Assembly: GCA_047967505.1 (NCBI GenBank)
Contig: CM106540.1
Direction: 5' to 3' (one strand)
DNA length: 64,000 nt
Source: Dipteris shenzhenensis
Lineage: Eukaryota; Polypodiophyta; Polypodiopsida; Gleicheniales
Shown here: positions 23,370-36,800 of the stretch, piece by piece
Numbering within the stretch: position 1 is the first letter of the stretch
How the letters are laid out: each line of letters starts with the position of its first letter
Notes under the pieces: model-generated
What the model was told of the DNA's origin: nothing
The model's database searches: none
Seen by the model: the letters and a program-made list of their open reading frames with translations, nothing else
Position numbers and translations under genes: made by a program

Positions 23370-23939
23370 GTGTTCGTGGTTAATAGGTTAAAGATGAATC
23401 ATTACATCAAACAAACCAGTACTTTTACGACTGTATTTTTCTTGACTGTAGAAGATGTGGGAGTTGCAAGGAGCTCTTCAATAGAGAAGACTCCAAGCCT
23501 TGTGCATGCATCATCAAGCCCCGTGCTTGCTACTTTTGCAAGTAGACCAGCCAAGGAGAACCTGCCCAAAAACTCTCCCATTCGCAACACAACACGAAAG
23601 ACGTTGCACAATGCATTCCATGGCGTTGCACAAGAAGCTTACGCACAAGGTGAGTTGCAAGTGATGGTTCCTCTTTTGTTGAAATCACGTGGAACTTCAT
23701 TGAAGTGTTACCTTTCATTGTTTGATGTAGTGGTGGATCTCATGTTACGAATGCCATGCCACTTAGACTTTAAGACAGAAGTAGTGAAGCGAGAAAAGTA
23801 TTGCAAGCGCGAGCCAGTGCATGTTAATCTAACCGCACGAGTGAATGCTTCTGCAATTCATATGTACAAATTCAAGCAAACTCTGCGTGAACGCAAGAGT
23901 TTCACCAAGCGCAAGTGCCTTGACAAGCTCTTGCGATGA
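23370..23939 (+). CDS. Unrecognised open reading frame, 189 codons
   Basis: This frame is uninterrupted for 189 codons and contains basic C-terminal sequence (KFKQTLRERKSFTKRKCLDKLL). It has no signal peptide, membrane span or motif I recognise. It could be chance, an exon or a transposon remnant. Confidence 0.2.
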   Translation: MFVVNRLKMNHYIKQTSTFTTVFFLTVEDVGVARSSSIEKTPSLVHASSSPVLATFASRPAKENLPKNSPIRNTTRKTLHNAFHGVAQEAYAQGELQVMVPLLLKSRGTSLKCYLSLFDVVVDLMLRMPCHLDFKTEVVKREKYCKREPVHVNLTARVNASAIHMYKFKQTLRERKSFTKRKCLDKLLR

Positions 23940-26467
23940 CGTAAACTAGGATTGCTTCGCACATTGTTTGTTTCCTTTAAAGAGAACACACTTCTTTTTT
24001 GTTTAGATTAAGTGAAAGAGTGCTTGAAGCCCACCTGGTCGAGCAGTAGTGAAGGACGTGCAAAAAAAACCAAGTAGTACTATCATCATCTCCTTTGAGG
24101 TTTTGCAGTCAAAATCATGGCACTTTCAAGCTTTTGTTTTTACTAGCATTGTTTAACATGGAGTCTTAAGTTGTTTCCCAATTAAAAGCAATATCATTTC
24201 ATGGGGATGAAGTAACGAAAATTCAAGATATACAAGTAAAAGAGAGTTCACAGCAGAAATATGCAACCCCAATTTGCACCTTGCATTATCTGCCATGACA
24301 TGCAACATTTAAACACTCATAAAGGCAGTTGGTTTACACAAGAATGGAGCAAAAAACATTTCAACGTATGTGAATAAAATTTTAGTGCAAACAAACAAAT
24401 TGTAGCTTAATCTGCATTGTTTGTTCTTTTGCAACAAGCAAGCAACACTCTAGCCCAAAGAATGAATTGGAAAATGAAGTAAAATGTAGTGTACGACACT
24501 AACATTGTACAAGCACGCCTCCTTAATTCTCCCTTCAATGCAAGAGCATTGGTACCAACAAACAACAACTTCGTTGGTGGGGGCAACTCATTGCCAATCT
24601 ACGGAGTGCAACAACTGACCGGTTGTATTCAAAAATGATCCATGTTTGAAGGGAAGTTACTTGCCAAGTACGGATCGTACAAGGTGCAAAATGCTAAGTA
24701 CCCAGTATTGTTGCACACGCATCTGACTAATAAGTCATGCTCGCACACTGTCACCTTGGCTATTTCACAAACTTACCTCTATCAATATATAGACTTCTTG
24801 GAGGTGGATTGCTTCTATCGCATGGAGGGAGCAAACGTTCAAAAGAGGGCGCATTGTGAAGGTGGCACCTACAACTAGTACTCACTGCATGTAGTTTGCG
24901 ACGACTTGCGTGATTCATGCCGTGCCATTTGATGGCCTTCTTGAACTTCTTCCTGAAGCCTCTATTTGTGACTATGTCCCATGGGCTGCTAGCTTTGCAG
25001 ACGACAAGGGCGCCTTCACTCACGAATGCCATGGCCACTATAGCCTTAGTCATCATAAAGGTTGGAGGAGAGGATGGTAGCGAGGACCAACTCATCATAG
25101 CTGATGAGCCACATGATGAGGATTGCACCACGATGAGCGAAGTTTGGATGCCTTTCTTGCGTTTTCCTTGATATTCATTCACCAAGATGCATGATCTTAC
25201 TTTAGTTCTCTGTAGCTGTCCTTTATGAATGAACACAAACAAACTCTTACACGACTCATCCAAGAATTCAATGAAGAGGGGGTTATCATGTACACTTTGC
25301 ACAACATATAGTACAAGGGCAAAGAACACACTTTACGTGTATGACTTTACCATTCTGGATGACATTCCTGAAGGTGAAAACCAAAGACATTCTCAAAACG
25401 ACTTTTGTTAGCCAAGTTGCACGCCTTTGTTATGGCACGAAGGTATATCGTCTCCTCCTTTTAATTCAACAATGTCGTAGTAAATTGACTAACTTTTGTC
25501 TCCTCAAGTTTTCAAAGTTCTTCCCTTCATCATTGTCAACAATGACTTAGTGAAGTATATATGCGATACCTATGGCGGTGATCGAGTGAGCCGAGACCCT
25601 CTACATCCATTTTGCTTTGATTGCAAAAGTCTTCAAACCATCAACATTATGCCATGTCTCTCAACACGCATTACATTTCAAGATTTGTGATCGCTTATGA
25701 GTGAACAATGTAGGAGGTTTTTACCTTGTATGTTTCACCTTGGGATGGAAATTTTGATACGTTCACATTCACAACATAGCATTGTCAACACTAAGCCATT
25801 TTGCCTTTGACTTGAACTTTTGTGCACGTCCACTATTCTTCAATTTGTACACATGCTATGGATTTAGACACTTTGTTGCTTTCACAAGGGTTAAGAGAAA
25901 GCAATGCCTTCTTGAGAAAATATCCACACAACACAAATGTGCTGAAATGCATTCTGAAAAGTTCGTTCACTTATTACAATGACATTGCAAGCACTTTGTT
26001 TCATCGCATATCGATCGAGGAAGAAGAGGTTGCCCGCCCTTGGCACACGATTGCAATCGAGCTAAGCAACAATGCCAAGGAGACACTTTGCATCTACTAT
26101 GTTAGAAGAGTGGCTCGAACTTCATCCACATCCTCCATGCTAATCATAAGTTGCCTACATTTGTTTTCGTACACCACCGCAATGGTATTCATGTTGTTCT
26201 CTTACAATGGGACGACTCTTTCTAGTATCCTCACAATAGAAGCAACAAACTGTAAGGAAAAAACTGCTCTTGAGTGAGACGACCACACCACCTACAATCA
26301 ACCTTCTTGAAGTTTGCAATACAAAGCGTGCATATGTCACTTGGACTTTAGAAGATGAGAACTTGATCCACTTGCTCAATTCAAATCAAACCTTGCCCAC
26401 AAAACAAATTACAGCCCTCTTTGCTTTCAAGTTTGCAGAACAAAAGTGCATAGTGGCCGGCGTCGTT
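23940..26467. other. No gene recognised
   Basis: Several frames of 60-190 codons occur on both strands (for example 24760-25329 minus, 25822-26277 plus), but none shows a family motif and they overlap each other. They may be an old unclassified transposon. Confidence 0.35.
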
Positions 26468-27025
26468 TTAAAAAAACATAGGATCAAATTTAGTTACCAA
26501 CCAACAGGCACGAGCACCCTCTGCAAATGCAACACCATGGATACAACAAATGGCCTCGGAAAGAATTCCAACCACAGAGAAAACAGTAACTCTCAATTGC
26601 AAGAGGTGGAGAGGAAAGTCTTCACCGCAATCGACAAATGCAAAGCAAGTCTTGGACATGCATAGCTTTTGATGCCTTTGCTGAGGCTCTCTTAAGTTCT
26701 CAATGGCAATGAAGAAAGCCTCCCACGAAGCACCAGTAAGTTTAAGCAACAAAAGCATTGATCCCTCAAATATCCCAACCAGCAAGAAGGCATTATGCTC
26801 ACTATGCTGCTCTAACTCAAAGAGTAATAAGCTTCCTTTGTTGCGCAAGGCAAACATGCCAATGAATAAAGAAACACCATAATTAGAAACAAACCCAAGA
26901 TCTTTAATATTGTGCAAGGTTTCTATCTTCTGACGGAGACAACTAGTGGATATGTTGCATAGAGATTTTGACACTCTAGAGTGTTCATGAGTTATGATTG
27001 TACGGTGTTCTAGATTGGATCCCAT
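26468..27025 (-). CDS. Unrecognised open reading frame, 185 codons
   Basis: An uninterrupted frame on the minus strand with hydrophobic stretches (NAFLLVGIFEGSMLLLLKL) and several Cys. No conserved motif or splice context was recognised. It overlaps plus-strand frames, so at most one strand is real. Confidence 0.2.
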   Translation of the reverse strand: MGSNLEHRTIITHEHSRVSKSLCNISTSCLRQKIETLHNIKDLGFVSNYGVSLFIGMFALRNKGSLLLFELEQHSEHNAFLLVGIFEGSMLLLLKLTGASWEAFFIAIENLREPQQRHQKLCMSKTCFAFVDCGEDFPLHLLQLRVTVFSVVGILSEAICCIHGVAFAEGARACWLVTKFDPMFF

Positions 27026-28675
27026 TGTTCAAGTTGTTGCAGAGCACTTGAAGCAACTGGAGGTGCAGGTTCATGGATCAAATGATGAAGACAATCTTCA
27101 ATTTGTTCTTGAGAGCTTCTGCAAGGGAGATAATGAAGCAGTCTTTCGACAAAGTGGGTATCAGACCACAATATCATTGAGAGGTGGTTTTGGATAAAAG
27201 GATGCAAGAGCCCAACTGTTAGCCCCTAAAGGAGGAGTGCAACAGGGCTTCACACCTGTAGCAATATGGGTGAACAGAGTGCCATATGGGCAGGGCACGT
27301 GTGGAGGGACTGGGAGAGAGAGCTACCACAGGGGTAGTGACATAACATCCTTCTTAGGGATTACTTATAGGCAACCACAGGATGTACGACAACTGGAGCA
27401 GCCAGTGATTGAACTGGTATTGCAGGTATAGTATTGGTTGACAGCAGCACAAGTACAATCTGCAAAGTCAGTCAGACAACAGTACAGGATAGGGCAGCAA
27501 CAATACAGTAGCAATACTGATACAACAGGGAGTACAAACTGCAGTCGACAGTACTACAGCAGGGTCAAGCCAACTGTCATGTGGAGCTGGCTCTACCATC
27601 GTGCGGTGTTCTAGTAGGAGTATACATACAGCAGGGATCCAGCCAAAAGAGCCTGAGGTTAGTGCCCTACCTCAATGTGTGTTTGACGCAAGTGTTGGTG
27701 CAGATTTGACAGGTTTCTGTGCATGGTTTTGACATCTGTACATGAGGTCGTTTATGGCTGAACAGCTGTGTAGTTCCTCCATATCAGAAATTGGCATCGG
27801 AAGTGACGAGTGATCTCTTTTGCAAAACTATATTCCACTGCATAGGAGTTGGCTGTAGCAAAGCAATTATATTCTCTGACATCATCATGCTCCAAGTGGC
27901 AAGAGGGCATCACAAATGGAGTTTCAAAACCAACTCCTACGCAGTCCAACTTTTAAGCTTTATATGAGATTGCATTTTGAGCAAACCACTACGCAAGAAA
28001 ACCGCTATGCATGATTTCTATATATGAGATTCTCTCTTTTTTATTAGACTGCATAGGAGTTGGGCTGACAACTCTACTTAGGAGCTGGCAGTAGCAAGTG
28101 ACTCTGTTCTCAGATTTGACTTGATATTCTTTTCATCTACAACTAACGGCTGTTGAAACTTCATAGACCAGTCAGAAATTATATTAGAAATAAAAGCTCG
28201 TTGTTGAGAAATGCCCATACTTCCAGGCATCTACTCATATCACATGGGTAGGCTTCAGATTAATCAAGCACATGTACATACCACGTACAAACTACAGGGA
28301 AACTTTAAGACACCAACTCACGTATACAGCATCACTAAGGTCGGGTAGAGGCTGCTTCCTAAACAGATGATCCAGAGGATATCTCTCACGACCCTAATTA
28401 TATTCCTAGTGGGACAAGTTGCTCTGATAATTCCATACATAGCCAAGAAGTGCACGAAGAAAAAACTGAGCTAGAAAGATTGATGCTCTCCACTCCAACA
28501 CAGGAATTACTCCAAAGGACACTTGCCACTAATATTGCAGCCAGTGTCTTTGTGACTACAAGGAAGCAATTGAATTTCAACCCTCTCCCACCACCTCCAA
28601 ATAAGAAGAAAAAGAAGCCTGTCAAAGTTCAAGCTCAAGCTTAACCTTAGTGCACAAAATGTAGAACCCATTGGA
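27026..28675. other. No gene recognised downstream of the desaturase
   Basis: CAG/GTAC-rich sequence at 27230-27650 (repeated acagtac words) followed by AT-rich sequence. No coding motif was seen. It lies within 2.3 kb of the desaturase stop codon. Confidence 0.4.
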
Positions 28676-28843
28676 CTGGGTTTCTAAAGACCCGTGGAGT
28701 CTCTTGGGCAAACCCAATGCTTTCTAAAATACGTCCAAAAACAAAAGAGAAAGAAAACAAGAAATAAAGAGAAAGGAAGAAGGTGACTAAGCAAAAATAA
28801 ACAAGCAAATCAAGAACAAAATTGACCAAAAAACAGGAATAAA

Positions 28844-28889
<46 letters not shown>
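28676..28889. repeat. Repeat module A, ending in a (CT)n tract
   Basis: This starts ctgggtttctaaagaccc and ends in a long CT microsatellite (28848-28889). The same module, about 85 percent alike by eye, occurs at 63239-63448. The repeat class is unknown. Confidence 0.8.
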
Positions 28890-28898
<9 letters not shown>

Positions 28899-29342
28899 GT
28901 TGCTTCCGAAGTAAGGATCTTATTTCAGAAAATGCTGTAAAGACTAGCAATGACTACCATAGTCCAACAGACTATGATCTCACATGTAGTACAATACTCA
29001 ATTAGACGAACTGGCAAAAAGTGGGGCTTTCTTCTTGAGGTTTAGAGGATAGGCATCCATTGTTATTATATAAAGCCTTGATTCTGCTTTCTGCAACGTA
29101 AATATACTTTTCTCCAGCCTTGAACTGAGCAGAATAATAACTTCAGAGCCTGCATCTGGGAATAGAGTACTATGCCGAAGATAATGATACAACTTTCAAC
29201 CAGTGGGCCTGAGAATTCCACTATGACGTAAATCTATAACAATTGTGTATCACAAAATCGCAGATCAGCTTGCGCATGAATTTGGGCTCTCGTAATGATG
29301 CTAAAGATTGCAAATTTAAGCAATAATCCAGATCGTTCTCTT

Positions 29343-29423
29343 TCATCCATTTAACCTGAACTCAAAATCTTTACTGCCAGCCTTCTTCAGGTAGTTGAAA
29401 TGTGCTCCCAAGGCCATCCAAAA
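29343..29423 (-). CDS. Desaturase last exon and stop
   Basis: The acceptor is ccttttcag. It encodes FWMALGAHFNYLKKAGSKDF and the end of the protein, then TGA. Confidence 0.95.
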   Translation of the reverse strand, partial: FWMALGAHFNYLKKAGSKDFEFRLNG

Positions 29424-30759
29424 CTGAAAAGGAATTTACCCATCAGCACTCGAAACCATCTTGCAGCATACATACAGGTCTTACCATTTCCGCAAAAAAT
29501 TATACCCAAAGATGTTCGGACCCCTTGATCCCTCAGTTCGGTTACAACATTACTATTTGGACTAGAAAAAACTTCCCTCCTCTTTCCTCTCCTGCAAGAT
29601 TCATTCCTTGAAATGCCATGTCTAGGACTTGAAATTGTTATTGTTTATTTATTTATGACGTTTCAGAAAAGGACATTTTCTCCTTTTGCAATTTCCAATC
29701 ATGTCCACAGCAAAGACAACATTGCAGAAAGCTGAAAAGGCATAAGGAAGAACATACAGATGGAAAGCATTTGTATGGAATGTTGTACTCTTTGCAAGTT
29801 GCCTTCACTATCGGATGAATACAAGGGTAGTACATGTGGCATACACCTGGAAACAAATGATGCTCAATCTGCAAACACAATCCTGTGTTAGTGATAACCA
29901 GCTCATGTATTTTTTATGTCCCCTTAGGCAAGAAACTCAAAGTTCGTGTCAGGAATATTGGAGCAAGGACTCAAAAACATCATGTGATCACATTTACAAC
30001 ATGCTAACAAGACAAAAATAATGCTAGATGTGCATATGCACTATCTTTGACAATTTTCAGATCCTAGAGCCCACTTCTAGGATACTGTAGACCATGAGTT
30101 GAGACCTAACGAGGCAGGCTGCAGGACAGCAAGCACACTTTTGTTTCAGCACCTCACGGATTGCTGAATTTATATTTTCTCAAAGCTTCTACAGATAGTT
30201 CTTTTTTTCGGAAGTAAATATGCAGCGGGTACGATACGTACGATCACTTGAGGAATGACAATGGAACGGAGAGGCCACCCGTGGCTTGGGAAAGAGTGGA
30301 TTGCCTCCTTGGTATGTCACTTGTCTTTGTTCTCTTTGATGCTGTTACAGAGGAGGTAGCAGCCCCGCCGGAGGCAACAGATATGGATTGAGAGGCCTCT
30401 TCCTCTGCTTCATATGAAAAAATGTCCTAGCACACTCACATGGTCCGGATTGCCCGGACAACTCACACAAATTAGCTTGGACCTTGGGGCAACACTTACA
30501 ATGCCACTTGCAAACATTGGACTTTTCAGGCTGCATGAATATTCGGCAGCATGGTGGGAGAGAGAGAGAGAGAGAGGCTTGAGTCTTGATGCTTGGTGGA
30601 AGGGAGAGAGATGGAGATGGAGAAGGAAAGAGATGGAGATGGAGAGGAAGGAGAGGGAGATGGAGAGGGAGCTTAATGGTGAGAGCTTGATGGAGGGGGA
30701 GCTTGACGGAGAGGGAGATGGAGATGGAGGGGGGAGGGGGGAGAGAGGGAAGGAAGAGG

Positions 30760-30807
<48 letters not shown>

Positions 30808-33800
30808 GGGAAGCTTGATGGAAAGGGACGGAGCTTAATGGAGAGGTAGAGATGGAGATGGAGAAGGAGTGGGAAAGAGATGGGGAGGGAGCTTGTTGGA
30901 GAAGGAGATGGAGAGGGAAAGGGGACTTGGGAGCTTGGGCTTCTTGGTGGAGAGAAAGATGGGAAGGGGAGAGTGCTTGGTGGAGAGGGAGAGGGGTTAA
31001 TATGCAGGCGGAGGAGAGGGAGGCCAAAAATGGGAAATGGGCAGAGAACGGTCAAAAACTGCTATTTTATCTGTAAACCGTCGTTTTTTTGCGAGAAACC
31101 CTAATCCGTAGGCACCGTATGGGACAATACGGAACATTCCGTATCTCAAACATAGGCAACCCTGTTGTACATAAAAGCACTCTCTCTCCAACCTAAACAA
31201 TGATGCATACCCTCGATTCAAGCATGGCCTCAGGACTTTTGATTACGCATTCCAAGTATACGGACGATCAACTATCCCAACCAATTCCCTACGAGGATGA
31301 AAGCCTAACGTTGACGCTAAATCTCATGGGTGTTGAAGATCATTATCTTGATTTTACTCAAGTAGAACTTCATGTCCCAACTCTCATGTACATAAGGTCT
31401 GTACAGCTGTCAAATGCATGTGTAATCTCTCTGTTGTGTCAGAGATCAACACCACATCCTCGGTGCTAAGCAAAATAGGTTTGAGGGTCTGTACTAGGAT
31501 CGATCCCCGTCACGCAGTGTGGCCACAAAGGAAGCCAGCTCATCCATGTAGAGACCAAAGAGAGTAGTAGATAAAAAGGGCATCCATATTTCAATCTAAT
31601 GGTGCTGCTCACCTCCTCTAACAATCCCCAGCTGGTGCACAATCTGCCCGTGACTCTTCATACCTCATACAAAGACATGACTGCCAAGATAATATCATAT
31701 GCAATACATAGGGATCCCTTCCAAAAAGTCACAAGCAGCAGTGAACTCTTATGTTTCCACTGTCTGGCTTCATCTATAAGGGCTCTGAGGGTGAGGATTT
31801 GGTTAAAAGTGGACCCATCACATATGAAACCTGCCTGCCTAGACACTCGCATGCAATGCTTACTCGCTGTCTGAAAGAAGCAATTTTATGCATTGGCTTT
31901 CTAAGTAGACAAAACCCATGGGAAGGGGTGTCAAAGAATTTTCATCACCCGAATGGAATTGGTTATTGAATATGTAATCTGGGTTGTGTGAATGGCATTA
32001 ACTTGGACATGAATTGTTACTACTCTAGGCAATGTTGAAAGCAAGTAGATCTGAAGTTTCTCAATTATGAGCTGCCACACTTTTACAAAAGAGCAGTTAT
32101 GATGGTGTGCATAATACCATAACCAATGGGGACAATGATTGATTAGCATTGATTTGGGTATTCAAGGGAATTTAAAAAAAAGAAATTTCTAGGAAGGACA
32201 AGGAAAAAAAAACAAGAGGGCATGTTGTGTGCCCGATAGCATTGCCCCTTGGTCCAAGACATAGTGGGATATGCCATGTCGACCCACGAACTGCTTTATG
32301 CCCCGAGCTCCAAGCTCTGCTCTGTCATTTCCGCCATAGCCACACCTTCAACCCTCAACTTCATCTCCATTTGCACTTTGCCATTGCATCTCCAACTGCC
32401 TCAAAATTACCTCCCTCAATCCAATTACTTCCCCACAGTTCCTCCAAAGACTTCCTTGCTTCGTCCTCCGTCTCCCCCCCCCCCCTTTTCCTCCTCCTCT
32501 GCCTCTCTTCAGTTGCAACTTGCCACATTAATGCTTGGCCTTCGATATTGAGAAGCAATGGGAGCAGCTCTCGGTGTGGACAAGCAACGGGAACACTTGT
32601 CAGTGTTGACAAGCAGCGGGAGCAGGAGCTTGGTGTGTCTCTCCGTGAAGACCTGAGATGTCAAGATGACACTATTCTTCTGTTTTGTGGAGTGAGAGGC
32701 AGATCACAATCAATAACCACATGCAAGAAGTGAAGGAATTGCACAAGAATTGTAGGAGGAGAAAGCGTGTGGATTGGTTTGGAAAGTCTCGCTTTGGAAA
32801 GTCTGCTTTAGACGGGAAATTGAACCTTTGCTGTCACCAGTTGGGGCTTCTCCCAAGAAAATCTTTATTAGAATTGACTTTGGTCAAAGAATGGTTAAGT
32901 TAATTAACCAAGAATAAGTTTTATTGTTTTACTTTTGCTTTGCATCAGTAAAAAGAAAACTGTGGGGACGCCCACAAGGGACTAGAAATAGTCCAAGAAC
33001 TAGAATGCATGCATTAGACTAATCTTTAACAGGTTAAAGTGTTGAATGTTGTTGGAGGCAATGTGTAGGACCAAGGAAAGTGCAAAGAAGCCCTAGAATT
33101 AGGGGAAAAGTGCAAAAAGCAGGTCCTACCAAAGGCAAAAAGCATCCAGAAAGTGGGCACTTATATGGAGGAGGGCCCTAGCAAGGCAGACAAGCAGAAA
33201 AAGCAGCACAATTCTTAAGACAAGCCCTAAAAGCAGCAGAAAAAGCTAGAAAGCTTGGTTTTGTATAAAAGTAGCTTTTAGGAAAAACAAAAGCATAAAA
33301 TAGCTTTTAAAAAGCACTAAAGCTAGAAATAGCTTTCCGAAAGCAGGTTTAGCTTTTTGCTAGGCCAAGTTTATAAAAGAAGAGCCAAAGAGTTCAAGCT
33401 CAGTTCATGCTCTTGTGAAGAGCCTGTTGTACAAAGACTATTTTCTATTGCAATAAAGACCTGGGGGGGGGGGGGGGGCCAGCCCTTCTTTCTGGCCCCT
33501 AGTGCTGTGTTCTTGCTTCTCTCCCTCATCTCCCAGCTACTCTACTTGTTGGCAATCACGTTTCAACAAGCTCTTCAAAGTTACCACGCTTTGTTCAAGT
33601 TCCGGTTACAGATTCTAGTGCAGGAACAAATTGCGATTTCTTCTACAAAGCTTGTCTTGGATTGTGTGCCAGGTTCTTGAGCCCAAGAGTGTTTCCTTTG
33701 CTGCGATTCTATGCCAGAATGTTCCCTTTGCTGCAATTTTGGTTTCTATGCGTGGATTGAAGCCCGTAAGCGCCTGCAAGCCGTGCCCGGGAGCCCAAGA

Positions 33801-36800
33801 GGAATTTGCGATTGGTTTGAGGGCTGTTCTTTGGTTTAGTTACCGTTTCATTTGCTATAGCCTGCCACTAGCAGGGCAATGCTAACAAAGGTTTGAAAAA
33901 CTCCTACTCAGTGACTCATGCCATTCAAAGCAATTTCAGGTACATGCTTTGTTTTTTTAATTAAAAAGTAGTTGGCTTACAAATAGATGCTTCCCCTATC
34001 ATTCTAATAAACACAAAGAAGGTGTCCGTCCATTTCTTAGATTGGTGTCAGTTTCCAACAGGGTCTGAAAGAAGTAAAATTTCTGTATATGCTCAAGAGG
34101 GTTTCGTTAACTAGAGAAACCCATTGGAGGTGTTAACGAAATTGTCATGAGAAGGCCACCAATTGCTATCATATATGTTAAGGACAGATCATCAAATTCT
34201 TAATTGGTCATTCATTCTACTCCTAAACGTAAGAGGTTTATCTGATAGGCATTTTGTCTTCAAAACTTCGTCTTCACCAGACTGCCTTAAAATCTCAGTT
34301 TGCCGTGAATGTCATCTAAGCACCCACCTTAAGCCCAATCTGATACCACCTCTACAGTATATTTGCTTATTGTAACTCCATCTCTATATGATGAATCATT
34401 ATCAGTATACTGTACACAATTAAGCACTGGTCATACCTGGAAGTTGAGGCCTCCAGTTATGTGTGTCCAAAAGAGGGAATCGACACTAAAATTTTTCGTG
34501 CTGCTCACCTGAAAGAAGGTATTTAGAAAAGGTTAAAATGTCACCTTGAGTGGAATTTTAAAATGAACCACAAGAAAATTGCATGGGGCATTTGAAAATA
34601 TTGTATGCCATTCATGTGTGAAGACCTTCTGACTAGCTCTAGGCATGGCACACATCCATCAAGCACAAAAAATAGACATATTCCTGTTGGAAGGCATGAA
34701 GCAGGTTTTCTAAAACCTCCGCTCAGTTTTTAACTCAAACAAGAAATTTGATGATATGCCATTGTTAAGCTCAAAACGCCTTAATAACTGATCTGACATG
34801 TACCATAGTACAGACAGACTGTACTGTGTAACACTTTGAAAAGACAGCAAGTTGAGTGCAGCAGTGCTTACATCAAGATTCAACAAAAAAGGGGGGACAA
34901 AACAAAACACAAGCCAAACATTTAAAAATCCCTTGCCATTGACCATGAAATTAGTCTGCAGCAATCCTTACAAAGAAAGATCGAGGTTGGACAGTTGTAG
35001 CAACTTCTTGATATATTAATGTTGGACCGTTGCATAAAGACATGGGCCATCTTATTAGGAGACTTACTACACTATATTCCTGTTGAAAAATTATAGTTTA
35101 ATACCAAATAAAAAAGCAAAGCTTAGTTTGATAAATAGCCAAGTGCAAGCTACGATCTACGCATTGGGACATTAATTCCGTCTACAGTGTCATATATGTA
35201 CCACTTTGAGCACAAAGACCAACCACTTTCTTCTTAATCATGTTGCATTAATGTGTCTATAGTGGTATATCACATGCACTCGCTAAGTACTGCAACAACA
35301 GATCCTACAAGGGTGCATGATTTTTAGCATGCACAGTCCCATGGTAATAAAAAGACATGCAGACTGCAATAAATGTCCCCCCAATGAGGGGGAGCTCCAA
35401 GAAAATAAACCGGCGAGGGCTAAGCTTGGAGACGGACAACTAGGCAACAAAGAAAAGAAACAGAGGGGTTAAGGGTGGGGACAAAAGAATGGGATCAATA
35501 ATAAAGAAGAGGGGGATGCACGATAAAGAAACAGATGATCAAATTTTAAAGCCAAATAATTGCAAGGAAAGAAAAGAGTGACAGAACAAAAGTGATAAAA
35601 CAGCAAATACACAGAAAAGCAATTAAGGAATAAACTTCTGTGAAAACAGCAATACTATAAAGAAGAGAAATACATAGAAAGAAAGAAAGAAAGAAAGTTT
35701 ATTAATGTCTTTGAAAGACCAAAGGGTCTATGAGACAAAAAAAACAAATACAATAAAGGCAAAGGGGCCAGCAAGAACTCAAAGAGGAGTACAAGAGTGG
35801 ACCATTCCGGATTTATGACCCAGCACAGATGATTTTTTTTAAAAGGAAAAAAGAGGTGGAGCAGGAGTCAGGGGTGTATTGCTGCTATGCATGAAAAGGA
35901 GCAGGAAAGACACAACAAGTGCAAAGGGAAATGTAACAAGGTGTTCGGATACCAATTTGTTGGGTTAGGTTCACCCCAACACTAAATATTCATGACAAGC
36001 TTTTGAAGAAAACTCAATGAACTGACTTCCCATAAGTGCAAATGCTGGAATCACATAGGCTTTTGGTCTATATATGAGCTGAAAACCACATCAGAATTCT
36101 AAATCGCTTGCTTCAATTTCGAGTACTATTTGCTCGAGATTTATTTGATTGCATTGTTGGCCACCGAGCTACAGGGTTTTATTTATAGGTACCTCCACTC
36201 AGAAAGTAGTGCCAGATATCAAGCCTTTGCTACAGCACTCAGCCTTCTCATAACATGAGTCAGGCGATAGACAACAGTAGAACAGTCAAAATATTGCCGC
36301 AGAATATACTGCATATATCTGAGTCAAACACATTTACAGAAAGCTTCACCAGAGATCCCAAATACCCGCAGCAGTCCGCTGCCCTGGATGCTGTATGGTG
36401 AGCACAACTCTGCTCCTACTTCTGCCCTTGCACTCCTTTAGTTGCATGCTTCTCTATTAGCTTCATTGACCTCATGTAGCGCTGGTTCCTTGGACAGCAC
36501 CTTCCCACAGGCCTCTGCTCTTGAAACCAGCCTCAAGGCCAACAAGAGGGTGGTAAAACAACTAACCAGCCTAAAAGCCTTCACATTAAAATATTCAGAA
36601 AACACTTCAAACACAGATTGGGGGAGCTAGAGTGCTCCTGCTCAAATACAAGGACACAGATTGGCCCCTAACCCTTGGCGCCCCTTCCGGTATTTCTTTA
36701 TTAATAGGAGAGTCAAACAAAATCGATTATACAATGAATTCGAGCTCACTTGCATTCAGTGCTCTTCCCTCTTTCAGTACACATCAGTAACCCAAACATT

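Noticed and set aside
30345-31055. Ser/Pro/Leu-rich frames of 205-236 codons on the minus strand
   Set aside because: They translate the purine minisatellite and GA repeat; no non-repetitive conserved part.
32227-32733. 168-codon plus-strand frame as a gene
   Set aside because: Composition-driven Ser/Pro/Leu sequence around a C-run, no motif, inside a desaturase intron.
33466-33478. Long G-run as a functional site
   Set aside because: A homopolymer that is likely slippage or an assembly effect; no supporting context.
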